Positions 1 to 11,333 are shown, numbered from the stretch's first letter. The stretch: DNA of 64,000 bases from Leguminivora glycinivorella (GCF_023078275.1 NC_062973.1:23368956-23432955); one strand, 5' to 3'. Numbers and translations are program-made. Notes: generated from the letters alone by a model not told the origin.

Positions 1-555
1 GAACCAAGGCTCCAAAATAATTACAGGTTTAAAAAAATGTTTGAGTTACACATTGGTGTTTATTATCAACTCATGAAAAGTCATAAAACTTCATTTTTAT
101 GACACTTTATGAGTTGATATTGTTGATAATAAACTTCTGGTTGATAATAATCTTTGGGAAACTTCTGGTGCATTGCTACACTCTACTATTTCCGCTTGGT
201 AACACCATGACAATATCAATAAATAAAAGACTTTACAAAGAACAAACAAAGAAGAAACAGTATAGTAACACCCCCTACAATCGCACGTAAGATTTTTGGA
301 CAGTACGTGCCCTGATTGCCGGCCGTTCGTCTTTGTCTTGCCGGGGAGATAAGCCGGGCTTACATTCTCTTTGCTGGGACGTGGATGAGTTGTTTCAGGT
401 AAACCAGTGTAATGTGACTATTGAGAACCGGGTAAGATTCTTGTCAAATCTAATTTTGTTAAGTGCTTTTAGTTGTAAGGCAACTGATAACTCTCTACAA
501 CTCTTACATCCCTGAAATTCAGGTCACTTATGAAAAAAAAAAATAGTATGTATAT
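1..555. other. no recognised feature
   Basis: AT-rich sequence in which I recognise no gene, repeat family or regulatory site. The open frames here are short and show no family resemblance. Confidence 0.5.
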
Positions 556-700
556 GTATGTATGTATAAACTCTTTATTGTACAAAACACAAAACACAAA
601 TATGACACAGGATAGACAGTACAAAAGCGAACTTATCCCTTTAAGGGATTTCTTCCAGCTAACCTTTGAGTAGGTGGGTAGTTCTAGGGCAACCGTCTTG
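556..700 (-). repeat. LINE 3'-end fragment (RTE-type tail)
   Basis: Read on the minus strand this ends in a 'TTGTACAATAAAG'-type tail followed by a short TACA-rich repeat, with 'GGGATAAGTTCGC' upstream. The same words occur on the plus strand near 5805-5905. Such tails are common at the 3' ends of RTE-like LINEs and dependent elements in moths. No coding part is left. The family name is from memory of the tail type, not a search. Confidence 0.5.
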
Positions 701-848
701 TCTTTTTCATATTGCATTGATATCATACATAGTAGACGAATAGCTTCAAGAAACCGGAGAGCAGGTCCAAATTTAAATTGCAAGATGAGACCCGCACAAA
801 GGTAGATATTGTACCTACTGCTATACCTACTAAAGCACCTGTTGTTTT

Positions 849-1052
849 TAACCCCCGCCGGGGTGTTAAGTTTGACGTGCAGACAGTTGTTTGCCTGTTT
901 ATCTGTCTGTCTGTGGAATTGTAGCTCCCGAATGGATGGACCAATTTGATTTAGTTTTTTTTTTTTTGAAAGCTGAATTTGTCGAGAGTGTTCTTAGCCA
1001 TGTTTCATGAAAATCGGTCCACTATATTGGGGGGGTTTTTCAACACACGCGA
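849..1052 (+). repeat. dispersed repeat family A, copy 1
   Basis: Shares long stretches with 15489-15694, including 'TTCTTAGCCATGTTTCATG' and 'TGTAGCTCCCGAA', with a CTGT-rich stretch between. The two copies are diverged and in the same orientation. No open frame or clear terminal repeat. Class unknown. Confidence 0.6.
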
Positions 1053-2784
1053 TCAAAGGACAGAAAAAAAAAAAATAAGTTTTTTAAATCATATAAGTAG
1101 TTTAATAATCGTAAATTGTTGATTCTGTGAACGCAGACATATTTTATCCTTCGGTACAATAAGACTTAGTAGAAACCTTGAAACTAGATCATTTTATTTA
1201 ATATAAAAAATTGGAGACCACACATGCACTGGTTATCCTGAGCCTTCAACTTGCTCTGACGTGACAAAGAATTGGATCATCCGTAAGCCGGCCCGGGATA
1301 AATATGGGTGATTTGATATAGGAAAAAATACGATGGCTTAAGTGTCTGAGATACTAAATATCCTGTCAAGCGTAATTTGTCTTTCAAGATAAAGAAGTTA
1401 CGTTATAACCTAACCACAGAATTGAAATTTTGAAGAAAAAAAAACCCGACAGAGTGGTTCGATTATCATTTCAGACAGACATGTCAAACTTATATAACAC
1501 CCCATCATTTTTGCGTCGTGGATTAAAAATGTAAGTCGTGTTATACAATCTGATTCTGATTAAACAATTATACACTGAAATAGATAAATAAAAAATAAAA
1601 TAGTAAAATAATTTGATTTGTTCCATACACTGATTAAACAATTGATAAAATAAGTTGTTCTCGAGATATTTAGTAATAACAGACAGACAGACGAACTGAG
1701 TCGCACCATAAGGGTTAATTAAGTCTCTTTTTGGTAACCGAATAGAACCCTAAAGAGAATAACGTTGTTTGGATTTTACAGAAACAAAAACCCTTTCTAG
1801 TTATCATTCCTTTCTTTCTACGTTGGAATTAAAAAAAAAAAAAAAAATTTTAATCGAACTCAAAAGTTTGACAGTTTTTAGAATGAAAACTTAACTTGTA
1901 CCAAAATATTTTTAATGTCGAAATCTGTTAAGAGCGAAACGTCGGTTGAGCACTACATAAACGCAAAAGTAATCATTCATATTTCATTTTTCTCCCTCCA
2001 AGTTTCATCAATCAATAACGCCATTGCGAGAGCTATTTAACTTGTTAAGATAAGGAAATAAGTGGAAATATATATTCCGCCGAGAGATGTTTCCGTTCAA
2101 GGGGAAAGGGGGCGTCCCATTCTCTATATAAATAAAGTCCCGATTTTCCTCTCTGAATCTGACATTATGGAAAATAATGCATTATTTTAAGTACTATGTT
2201 GGACTTCCGGTACGGGCGCCATCTTAGCGGTATCGTGTCGTGATTATTCAAATTATTTTCTCCTTCTTTTGCTCATTAATGTTGTTTAAAGTGTAATATC
2301 GATAGCTTATTATGCAGTCAACTAATGTTATAGTGAGAAGCTGATGAAGAATTAATCTCGAAACGCGTTTAGCCCCTTTTTTGTCGTCAACGGCCGATAG
2401 TCCACGTGCCCATGTGAAATCTAGGTATTAATTTACAAGTGCCAAGTGTGCCAACTACCGAACACTGTCGTAGGTACTTACCGTACTAAAATCTAAAACA
2501 ATTAGCTTATATCACCTTGACACTGGCAAAATAGTCCCACCAATGGGACTGAGGCAATTTAATTTTAAAAATCTAATCTAATCTAAGTACTATGTTAACT
2601 ATTATCATCAATGTCTCTACTTGTCTTTTTTCAGATGTCCCTAAAACCAATCGCGTCAAAGTATCATACAATGCCTAAAAGTTACTTTTTTATGCGTTAC
2701 GTGAGGCAACGATCAGGCCTGCCTTCTTTATTCATTGTTAATAAGTGCGTTTTTCTGTCGGAATTTCATGAAAACGTTTTTATT
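1053..2784. other. mostly unannotated AT-rich stretch
   Basis: No gene or repeat recognised apart from the hammerhead-like motif at 2341-2370. Several homopolymer A and T runs of 10-17 bases (about 1830-1850) and short TAAAAT-type low complexity near 1585-1610. Confidence 0.4.
2341..2370 (+). ncRNA. possible hammerhead-ribozyme-like motif
   Basis: The core boxes CTGATGA (2341-2347) and GAAAC (2360-2364) occur in the right order and spacing, followed by ACGCGT, a string often seen in the very short stem III of Penelope-type hammerheads. Stem II would be a weak three-pair AGA/TCT helix with a bulged C, and stem I pairs poorly, so the motif is at best a decayed copy and may be coincidence. Confidence 0.25.
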
Positions 2785-2928
2785 TATTTATTTAGTCTTT
2801 ATTGCACAACAAAATAAGGTACAAATGGCGGACTTAATGCCTCAAGGCATTCTCTACCAATCAACCAATGGGCTAAACCAGAAAGATTAAGTAGGTGCAG
2901 TGTCTTAATAAAAAGAAGGAAGGGAAAG
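2785..2928 (-). repeat. 5'-truncated CR1-like LINE, 3' UTR only
   Basis: The same 3' UTR as at 19063-19200 ('GTACAAATGGCGGACTTAA', 'GGCATTCTCTACCA') with a TAAA-type tail on the minus strand. It is flanked by a possible 9-bp direct repeat GTTTTTATT (2776-2784 and 2929-2937), as expected for target-primed insertion. Confidence 0.65.
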
Positions 2929-3234
2929 GTTTTTATTGCAAGCTTAAGCCTTTCTGTGGAGATAAATTTAAAATATTTTTTTTATGATTTAACTATTTGA
3001 TAAGCAGATAAGTGTGCAATCGATGCCACTAGGCTTAAAATAAATTTAGAAGTCGAAAATTAGTGTTGTGGGTGAACTCACGACCACTGGATCAATACTC
3101 GATTTGAAGTTTCACCCAAGGCAGTATTAGTATTGTCCACCTACTTATAAATTTTCAAATATCTGAGTGAGAAGCTCGGTTCTTTATTATATCACGTCTT
3201 TAGATAAAAAAAAAACTTCTTATAAATTCAAAAA
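2929..3234. other. no recognised feature
   Basis: AT-rich; nothing recognised. Confidence 0.4.
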
Positions 3235-3345
3235 AAGAAACAAGAACTTTATTTCTGGCCGGGATTCGAAACCCCGACACCCGCGATATGTCTGCGAACA
3301 TTAGACCGACCTCTTATGACTGAGCTACGCTCTGCCGATGCGCGG
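3235..3345 (-). repeat. tRNA-like SINE fragment
   Basis: On the minus strand a box-A-like 'TAGCTCAGTCATAAGAGG' is followed about 45 bases later by a box-B-like 'GGTTTCGAATCCC'. The spacing suits a pol III promoter, but the sequence does not fold as a clean tRNA acceptor stem and runs into a 3' AATAAAG segment. A SINE remnant is more likely than a tRNA gene. Confidence 0.5.
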
Positions 3346-3430
3346 TCGGCGAAATTAACGACATATATTTTGAGTTTACTAACGCGAAAGAAAAACGCAT
3401 GAAAACTCGAAAATTCGCGTTTTCCGGGAT

Positions 3431-3554
3431 CTAAGTGCATTGTCACATTACCCGATCCGATATCGGATGTCGGAAGAATTTCAAAGGCAAAAATCAAAGA
3501 TAGGCGGATTTAATGTATGGGATATCGGTCCTACATCCGATATGAAACGCACTA
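3431..3554. mobile_element. fold-back MITE, family B, copy 1
   Basis: Contains 'GATATCGGTCCTACATCCG' near the right end and imperfect inverted ends resembling TTAGTGCGTTT. Related to 17770-17905. No coding capacity. Confidence 0.5.
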
Positions 3555-3702
3555 AGGCTAAGCTAGATCGATTTTTTCACCCCGAAAACCACCACAACAA
3601 ATTTCAGCGAAATCGTTAGAGCGGTTTCCGAGATCGTCGGTATGTATATATAAATAAATAAATATACAAGATTTGCTCGTTTAAGGGTATAATTATAAGA
3701 TA

Positions 3703-3955
3703 GATTTGCCCCTGTGGTGACGGGTTAAGAATTTCACCACCCCCTTTCTTCCCGTGGGTGTCGTAGGTCGACTGTGGGATATGGGTTAAATTGTGGCGTA
3801 GGCGAGAGGCTGGCAACCTGTCACTGCATTGTCACAATTTCGTTTTCTTTCAACCCCTTTTTGCCAAGAGTGGCACTGAAACTTGAGTAGTTCATGTGCT
3901 CTGCCTACCCCTTTATGGGACACAGGCGTGATTGTATGTAATGTTGTATGTATGT
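3703..3955 (+). mobile_element. SINE-like 252-bp retroelement, copy 1
   Basis: A 253-bp unit starting just before 'TGTGGTGACGGGTTAAGAAT' and ending in a TGTA-rich tail after 'GGCGTGATTGTATGT'. It is bounded by an 11-bp direct repeat ATTATAAGATA (3692-3702 and 3956-3966), a target-site duplication. The copy at 43837-44088 starts at the same place and has almost the same length, which argues for a defined short element rather than random LINE truncation. Confidence 0.75.
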
Positions 3956-4074
3956 ATTATAAGATAAGGTAATGTTATCAAAGAGGAAAATGATGACTAT
4001 TTTTGTGTGAGCCGGCGATTTCGCGGGGTCTCTCTTCGTCTTAAGTAACAGAAAGTTGTTGATACATTCCGGGC

Positions 4075-4310
4075 GTATGGCGCTCGGGCACAAACTTGGC
4101 CTTTCCAAGAAATGTTTATTGGCTTACAGAAGTTGGTTAAAAGCAAACATTTGACATGGGGTTCTTCAAGAAGCAGGTATTTAGGGTTCTCAAAGGTCGG
4201 CAACGCATTAGTGGCTCCCATGATGTTGCTTATGTCCATGGGCGGCGATGACTGCTTACCATCAGGCGGCTCGTCTGTTCGTTTGCTGCCTATTTCATAA
4301 AAAAAAAAAC
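4075..4310 (+). repeat. LINE 3'-UTR fragment with poly(A)
   Basis: Ends in 'GACTGCTTACCATCAGGCGG' followed by 'TTTGCTGCCTATTTCATA' and ten A residues. This is a common 3' end of moth non-LTR elements. The coding part is absent. The clade cannot be assigned from this piece. Confidence 0.6.
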
Positions 4311-4437
4311 ACTCTCTCAAAATAGGTTTACAGGAAGGAATTATAACTGTGCATCAAAGGGTGTGGAGTTGGGGTACCTACAATGTTTTAAATTGATGTT
4401 TTTCGTGTAATTGTTTGGACTTATGACTAGGGTTGCA

Positions 4438-4740
4438 AAAAAACGGTTTTTTCTCTGGCTTGAAAAAAAAACATGAAAAAAGACCGTGAAAAAAACAGTT
4501 TTTTTTTTCTGGAGTATGTTTTTTTGCTAATGTACGAAATCTCACAATTTGCAAAGCAGTTAATATTTTTATACGGTTTTTTAGACTTAATGTTAACTAT
4601 TAAACGAATTTCATCGTATCATCTGAAAAAAAAACCATACTTATTTAAAAAAAAACCATGGTGCTCGGTTTTTTTTTCATGTTTTTTTTTCACAATTCTG
4701 AAAAAGAAACATTTGTTTCTTTTTTCTATTTGCAACCCTA
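4438..4740. mobile_element. hAT-like non-autonomous element, copy 1
   Basis: Ends TAGGGTTGCAAA / TTTGCAACCCTA are inverted repeats. A perfect 8-bp duplication CTTATGAC (4430-4437 and 4741-4748) marks the insertion and fits the hAT superfamily. The interior consists largely of A- and T-runs of 6-9 bases separated by CATG, CCG or CTGG words. No transposase. A longer relative lies in opposite orientation at 16266-16795. Confidence 0.85.
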
Positions 4741-4787
4741 CTTATGACCGACATTATTATGTATAATTATTGTCTTATAAATAAGTA

Positions 4788-5714
4788 CACCGTGTCCAAT
4801 AAGTTTGAATACAGCACAAATAGCCAATAAAACAAAATGAACAAATAGTTACTACATTATTATTATATTTTATGAATGGCACTCTTATTTACTACATTCA
4901 CAACAAATGTTTTGGAATAACTCCAGCATTAACTTGTTTACCAGCCTCAAACGCTTCTCAAACGGATCACACGCGGCACGCACCGTTTTCTTCACATTTC
5001 ATCCCAAATACTCTCAATAATCTTTTTGAAATGATCTAGGTTTATGATTTTATAAAAATTTAGTCTTCAAAGCATGCATGACCACACAAAGTAGTCTAAT
5101 ACGCCTAAACCTGGAGGCCTGAGTGGCCACTCATGTTCCGGATAAAAAACTGCCAAATTAGTCTGAAACTACGCTAGAATACCATTTGCCGAATGTGCTG
5201 GAGGTGCGTCTTGTTGGGACACATGATACTCATTCCCAAGCATCCTTTTTAACTTTAAGGCATTTTTTTCTCCAAAACCTTGGTTTTAAAGAAAAAAACG
5301 TTGATTTTAACGCTTTTATCTGTAAGTACTGAAGGTAGTTTACCTCGCTTACATACTGCATCCCACACCTGGGCCGATGGTGAGCTCTGGAACCTAGGCA
5401 CATTTTTCTAGTTGCCCGGAACGTTATCTATCCTCGGTACCCATAATAGTTTATTTTGGACACGTGGCGTCTGTTTTATCACATACAGATTCTCCTTATA
5501 AAAAATAACTCGTCACCTGCGTGCCGAGCAAGTATTTTGTTGGCACTTTACCTCTTTGTTTTTCTTAGACACTTCGGAAATTTCATGGACTTTGTGCTTG
5601 TATTTTATTAAGAGGAATATACTCTTTAGTTTAAATAAGAATTTGATGGCCTCTGATCCCTATATCTTTAGAACTGAGGTAAAATGTGAGTATTCGGACT
5701 TATTGGACACGGTG
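4788..5714 (-). mobile_element. mariner-like element (dead)
   Basis: Inverted ends CACCGTGTCCAATAAGT are flanked by TA (4786-4787 and 5715-5716), the Tc1/mariner target. Length 927 bp is slightly short of a full mariner. Carries decayed transposase on the minus strand. Confidence 0.9.
4880..5450 (-). pseudogene. mariner transposase pseudogene
   Basis: Minus-strand translation shows recognisable mariner blocks in order: VWDAVCKRGKLPSV followed by KSVKIN; SQQDAPPAHSANG, matching the family QQDGAPAH block with the second catalytic aspartate; EHEWPLRPPGLGVLDYFVW, matching the WPPxSPDLNPLDYxxW block; and a C-terminal VRAACDPFEKRLRLV in another frame. Several stops and at least one frameshift separate them. 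In the third block the usual SPD is PPG, so the last catalytic aspartate is lost, and I could not find the first aspartate block. Transposase would cut at the element's own inverted ends, but this copy cannot make a working protein. Confidence 0.85.
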
Positions 5715-5739
5715 TATATAATGTAGGTATATTTAAATA

Positions 5740-5905
5740 ATAGATAACAGGATTGTTACTACATAAATCTAACATCTTCATTAGGTTAATGGAAGAGATC
5801 CCTATCAGGGATAAGTTCACCTTTTGTACTTCCTCCTTGTTCTTTCTTTTATATTCGATGTCTTGTATATTTTTGTTGGTGCTGGTGGTACAATACAATA
5901 AAGTT
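5740..5905 (+). repeat. LINE 3'-end fragment (RTE-type tail)
   Basis: Contains 'GGGATAAGTTCACCTTTTG' and a 'GTACAATACAATAAAGT' end followed by TTAC repeats. Same family of tails as 556-700 in opposite orientation. No coding part. Confidence 0.5.
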
Positions 5906-6786
5906 TACTTACTTACTCACAGTTGTATTTGTAGCTATGGATTTGATTTGAAATTTATTTCATAAAAAATAAAGGTAAGATCATTAAAAAATATGGCAAG
6001 ACCTTAATTTTGTGATAAGTAGCAATTCCACTTAAATGTTGATTGTCAGATTAATTTTGCCTTAAGTCGTAACTATTATCGCCAGTCTTTCAAAAGAGGT
6101 AAATGCCTTTCTTTCTTTTTACAAGCTTTTATTTCGTTTTACCTGCCCCGTTCTCTGTGCTGTTTCTTTCTTTTCAGTCTCTACGTTCTATATTTACAAC
6201 AAAGTCCCCTTTCGGATCTGTCTCCTAAACCATTTTCACCTATCATTCATTAGTGATTTTTGTGGAATATCAAAAAAATGGCCGACGGGCCGAACTAGGT
6301 AATACGCAGACTAAACGTCGATACGAACTGTACATTGTCCCAAAGTTTCATCATTGAGAATTTGAGGAAGGTCTGGCGGCTCTGGGTTCTTAGTCCATAA
6401 GTTTACCCTGCAAAGTGATAGAGTTAAGCCCTCGTATGCAAGCTGAATACACGAAATGAAATATACACTCTAGGCTCTTCATACTTGAGTCAGTTAAAGT
6501 ATTTTAAGTAAGATGAAATTTTAATGTGTTTTTATAATCGTACTCTAAAAATGTTGAAGGAAATTAAGTGATGCGGATATAGTAATGTGGTGTCGTATCT
6601 ATACATGAATCACTCTTATATTCTTATTCTTTGTATCACTCGTATATTTAATGCAAAATACGCGAAATATACTCAGTATTGTTACAGCATTCGATCATTT
6701 CATTACTCACCTAACCCGAACCTTACAAGGCGACCCTGCCAGGATACTCACCTAACCCGAACCTTACAGTAATAATATGTGATGTC
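5906..6786. other. no gene; short direct duplication
   Basis: Nothing recognised except a roughly 23-bp duplicated segment containing CACCTAACCCGAACCTTACA, at about 6707-6730 and 6748-6770. Confidence 0.5.
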
Positions 6787-7226
6787 TATACCTAGATAAT
6801 TTTCTGGCACGAACGAAGTGACACTAGTGACTTCCTCCCGATTAGTTCATCGATAACTTACATTATATGTCATTAATTATTATAATTATGTCATTAATTA
6901 TTGCCGTGGCACTGAATCTTGACTAGTTTCATGTACTCTGCCTACCCCGTTTAGGGAATATAGGCTTGAATTTATGTGTATAATATTAATGTTTTATACA
7001 AATGTCACATGTTTTAAAAATAAATGGACAATAATAATAAAACGAACCATATTTTATTAGTTTAGGTACATAATTTCTTACATGATTATTCAAGATTTTA
7101 GAGATTATTATTAGGGGTAATTAATAACCTTATGTAAGGCTATTTATCGATAAAAGGATTGTCGATGTTTTTATTCTGTCAACCACTAACAACGTTACGT
7201 TCGTGCCAGAAAAATATCTAGGTATA
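6787..7226. mobile_element. 440-bp hAT-like MITE, family C, copy 1
   Basis: Inverted ends resembling TATACCTAGATATTTTTCTG extend through GGCACGAACG. A direct repeat GTGATGT (6779-6785 and 7227-7233), one mismatch short of 8 bp, flanks it. The interior contains an approximately 80-bp piece of the SINE-like 252-bp element 3' end. The second copy, at 46616-47079, carries the same passenger. Confidence 0.75.
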
Positions 7227-7427
7227 GTGATGTAGATACATAAAATTCAATTATATGCCGTTACAAGCCCATCTGACATAAAATATCCATCTCCTTAGGT
7301 CGGCAATGAATATCGGGAGTGCAGCTATAAACGGGGATCGAGACGGATGGCGAATTAGTTCCAATGGCCGTCCTAACATGAATGTTTAAGACGCGCGTTA
7401 TGTTGGTACTTTCGCTTATACGAGACT

Positions 7428-7671
7428 ATAGCTTTTGCCCGCGACTTCACTCGCGTTAAATCCAAATATTCGGCATGCTCCATACAAAATTCCACCCCCC
7501 ATTTTAGGAAAGTGGGGTGTTAGAAAGAGACAAAAAGTAGCTATGTCACTCTCCATCCCTTCAAATATCTCCACTTAAAAAATCACGTCAATCCGTCTCT
7601 TCGTTTTGTCGTGAAAGACGGACAAACAAACAGACACACACACACTTTCCCATTTATAATATTGGTATGGA
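7428..7671 (-). mobile_element. Helitron-like non-autonomous fragment
   Basis: On the minus strand it starts TCCATACCAATATTATAAAT and ends with a GC-rich hairpin and CAAAAGCTAT, close to the Helitron TC...CTRR pattern. No inverted repeats or duplication. Coding part absent. Confidence 0.6.
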
Positions 7672-7951
7672 TATCTACTTTTAGACTAGTTTTTTAGGCA
7701 AGTTTTATATTCATACTTTGCTCGTTTATACAGGAATCTTATGCATACGCTTATTGCAGTCGGTAGATATAAGCATATCGGTCGGTATATGTAGAAGTAT
7801 AATGGTGGCACTTTCAACCATAGAATTAGAGGCTAGCTTACACTGATATTCCGACATCGTGCATTCTGCTCGAGCTTGCCCGTAGCTGTATTGGCGCGGG
7901 TGAGATGCACGATCACAGATTGAATGACACGTTTCTGATATCGTTCTGATG

Positions 7952-8283
7952 ACAATCATCATCATTATCCTTGCGTTATCCCGGCATTTGCAACGGCTCA
8001 TGGGAGCCTGGGGTTTGCTTTGACAACCTTACTAATCCCAAGTTTTTGGCGTAGTAGGTACTAGTTTTACGAAAGCGATTGCCATCTGACCTTCCAACCC
8101 GAAGGATAACTAGGCCTTATTGGGAATTAGTCCGGTTTCCACACGATGTTTTCCTCCACCGAAAAGCGATTGGCAAATATCAAACGACATTTCGCACATA
8201 AGTTCCGAAAAACGAGCCGGGGTTCGAACCCGCGCCGCGACCTCCGGATTGAAAGTCACACGCTCTTACGGCTAGGCCACAAA
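7952..8283 (-). mobile_element. tRNA-derived SINE, family 1, full copy
   Basis: Minus-strand order: head with a box-A-like GCCGTAAGAGCG, box-B-like GGTTCGAACCC, a body containing CCGGACTAATTCC and CCTTCGGGTTGGAAGG, and the tail CGGGATAACGCAAGGATAAT. Flanked by the 10-bp repeat CGTTCTGATG (7942-7951 and 8284-8293). Relatives at 14746-15068, 23315-23607, 36843-37033 and 63634-63951. Confidence 0.85.
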
Positions 8284-8293
8284 CGTTCTGATG

Positions 8294-9357
8294 TCGATTT
8301 GTTTGAATTTATTGTAAGTCCAATCTACCTATGAATATTGTATAAAATATTTTACAAAACACACGTTACACCGATAGGCTTAATTCATATTGGATTAATA
8401 TATTTTTATCGCGTTTTCATTTCGGAATACGGCTCTTGGGCGTCACAGGCTATAAAATACATCCAAACGGTCCCGAAATGTAAAACAGCAACGCCTTTTC
8501 CAGATCGGAATCTAATAAGGCACGAAGAGCTGCGACATAAAACGTAAGCGAAGCTAAAGTTATTTTAATATTGGATAAGTGGCAGTAATACTTTTTCGTT
8601 TTAAATTAAATGTTCAATGTTATTATAGTTAGGATGGTTACACCTTTGCAGTTTGCCGTGGCATGCTTTTTAGGAATTAGTAGCTTCGATGACGTGTACC
8701 GTGACCAATGTGGCTAAGATGGCTTGGCTGTCAATTGGCATAATATTTACTAAACTTGTCATATTCTAACAAGTTAATAACGTATGACATGACAAGTTAG
8801 TGACAAAATACGACCAAGAAACAGCTACAAGATGACACTGAGCATGTCGACAAACATTTATCGAAAACTAAAAATGTATCAATTGCAGAGATGAAAGGAA
8901 GCTAAGAAATATTTTTTACATAATTATAATTTAAGTTTCTTGTCACTCGTTGTCCACGAATGCTGTAAAGTATTCGAAACGTTGGGTTGAATTGTAAACT
9001 CATTATACGCGGTATAATCCGTTTCCATAGTTTTATTTCATGAGAATCATGAGTAACTATCGCGGTAACCGAAGACAATATTAAGTTTTTTTTTACCTTT
9101 TCTATCGTAAAGGCTCTGCAATTGTCACGTATCTGGACGCATAAAAGATGATATTCCAGCCATCATAAGCCCGGTCGTCGGATTTGACTGCACTCAAACT
9201 TTGAGATTGAGGAAGACGGGACAAAGACAAAATGTCAGCTGAATTTCGTGAAAGGGTAATTCAGATTGAGTTAAACATCTTAAAAGCCTCTTTGAGTTTT
9301 CGTTTTAATTGATCCCTTATCGCGTGTAATAAACTTTATGATATAGATGCTGTGCAG
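8294..9357. other. no recognised feature
   Basis: About 1 kb of AT-rich sequence with no family I can name. Confidence 0.4.
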
Positions 9358-9951
9358 AGAATTATTAATTAGGAGTAAGTGAAATCATTCTTTGTGGTCA
9401 CAAAAGTTCTCTCCGTCTCTTCTGAAAAAGTGTAATAATATAAATAATAAATAAATATTATAGGACATTCCTACACAGATTGACTGAGTCACACAGGCTT
9501 GTGTTGTGGGTACTGAGACAATGATATATATAATATACAAATACTTATATACATAGAAAATGTCCATGACTCAGGAACATATATATTATCTGTGCTCATC
9601 ACACAAATAAAATATGCCCTTACCAGGATTCGAACCCGGGACCGTGGCGTAGCGTAGAATTATTAATTAGGAGTAAGTGAAATCATTCTTTGTGGTCACA
9701 AAAGTTCTCTCCGTCTCTTCTGAAAAAGTGTAATAATATAAATAATAAATAAATATTATAGGACATTCCTACACAGATTGACTGAGTCACACAGGCTTGT
9801 GTTGTGGGTACTGAGACAATGATATATATAATATACAAATACTTATATACATAGAAAATGTCCATGACTCAGGAACATATATATTATCTGTGCTCATCAC
9901 ACAAATAAAATATGCCCTTACCAGGATTCGAACCCGGGACCGTGGCGTAGC
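9358..9951. repeat. perfect tandem duplication, 298-bp unit
   Basis: Two adjacent copies offset by 298 bases (9358-9655 and 9656 onward) are identical as far as I can compare, including the homopolymer and TATA-rich stretches. The unit joins 80 bp of flank to the body of SINE family 2. Only the right copy continues into the tRNA-like SINE head. The identity implies a recent event or an assembly artefact. Confidence 0.9.
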
Positions 9952-9985
9952 AGGCAGGGTCACTAACCACTAGGCCAGACCGGTC
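9735..9985 (-). mobile_element. tRNA-derived SINE, family 2
   Basis: Minus-strand head CTGGCCTAGTGGTTAGTGAC (box A) and GGTTCGAATCC (box B) with a body 'TTCCTGAGTCATGGA' and an ATTT-type tail. A head-truncated duplicate of the body is at 9437-9655; fragments at 11140-11275 and 37424-37645. Confidence 0.8.
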
Positions 9986-11139
9986 GTCAAATACATTTTA
10001 TACATTTTACTAGGACGTTATTTTTTGATGATATATTATGATATATTAAGTACACTACACTATTTATGTTGTCTAGAAGTATTAGCAAATGGAACCAAAA
10101 ACAGTTCAATGACTTACGATTTCTTTTCAAATATTATCTTAAAATAATTATTAATTAATACTTGAATGCTATACCAGACAAATTTAATGATCTTAATGAT
10201 ATACCTACATATAAATGTCTAGTTTCCACGAACGCGTACTTAAAAATAGCAAATCATAAGCAACCAGATTATAGATATCAGTAATAATTATACACTTATA
10301 AAAATATTAGGCAATATTCCCTCTGTAACACAGTATATTTGAGCCCGAGAGACATTTTTGGAGATTTTTTCGGAATTTAAGTATTACTCAAAAGACGACA
10401 GCTTAAAGCCGACATCCATCATATTTATTCCCCCTCCCCCCTCCCACTGGGACTTACGCCCACCCCCGTCAGCGATTTACAGAACTTTTCGTACTTGCCC
10501 GTAAGTTTTCATGGCCAACATATCTTTCTTGATTAGAACGTATTTTTCTGGAGAAACTTATATTACGACAATCGAGAAGAAGTGGCCGAGTGCTGGAGTG
10601 ATTTGGTTACTTTTTCACGGCTATTTTCTTGTTGGAGAGGACCATTGAGGGAGCGTTTGTTTGATTGTTGAACTTATCTATTATGATTTCTAGGGAGCGT
10701 ATTTAGGTAGCGATTTAAATATTAATATGAATATGACTAGTGCAATTTTTAAAATGTCATGTGGTCAATAATAAGGTCATACAATCTATTATTATTACAT
10801 CGCACACCGCAATCTTCGCGGAAAAATTACATTAAATTAATATTATTTTTGCAACAAACTACATCTAAAGAAAACTATTTTTATTCTAAATAGAGAGTTT
10901 ATATACAGGAAGCGAATTATTTTCATTTTCTCTATTCTTTGAGTCGTAATAAATGTTTTTACTCTGCAATGCGCAGAGGAAATATTCAAGAAGAAGAACT
11001 TAAATAAAGAAACTACCTATTTAAAAAATTAACAAACATTTATTTATTATCCTTATAATCTTTGCCCAATATTCACAAAAGCAACCAAAAAGGGTTTTAC
11101 TTTTATGTTCTGATACATTTTTTGTGTGTATAAAAAAAA
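9986..11139. other. no recognised feature
   Basis: AT-rich, with a C-rich patch near 10430-10470. Nothing recognised. Confidence 0.4.
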
Positions 11140-11275
11140 AAATATTATAGGACATTCTTACACAGATTGACTGAGGCCCACGGTAAGCTCAAGAAGGCTT
11201 GTGTTGTGGGTACTCAGACAACGATATATATAATATATAAATACTTATATACATAGAAAACATCCATGACTCAGA
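11140..11275 (-). repeat. SINE family 2 fragment
   Basis: Matches the 3' body of the element at 9735-9985 ('GGGTACTCAGACAA', 'TACATAGAAAACATCCATG'). The head is replaced by a microsatellite. Confidence 0.8.
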
Positions 11276-11333
11276 TCATGATCATGATCATCATCATGAT
11301 CATGATCATGATCATGATCTTTATCATGATCGT
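11274..11333. repeat. ATCATG microsatellite
   Basis: Imperfect run of the self-complementary hexamer ATCATG/CATGAT, about 60 bp, starting exactly where the SINE 'CATGACTCAG' breaks off. It probably grew from SINE sequence. Confidence 0.85.

Noticed and set aside
3249..3345. Functional tRNA gene
   Set aside because: Box A and B spacing is right but no clean acceptor or anticodon stem is seen, and it is joined to a retroelement tail.
7726..8001. 91-codon minus-strand open frame
   Set aside because: Part lies in the SINE tail; no domain or conserved composition.
11274..11333. Palindromic regulatory element
   Set aside because: It is a hexamer microsatellite in which palindromy is automatic.
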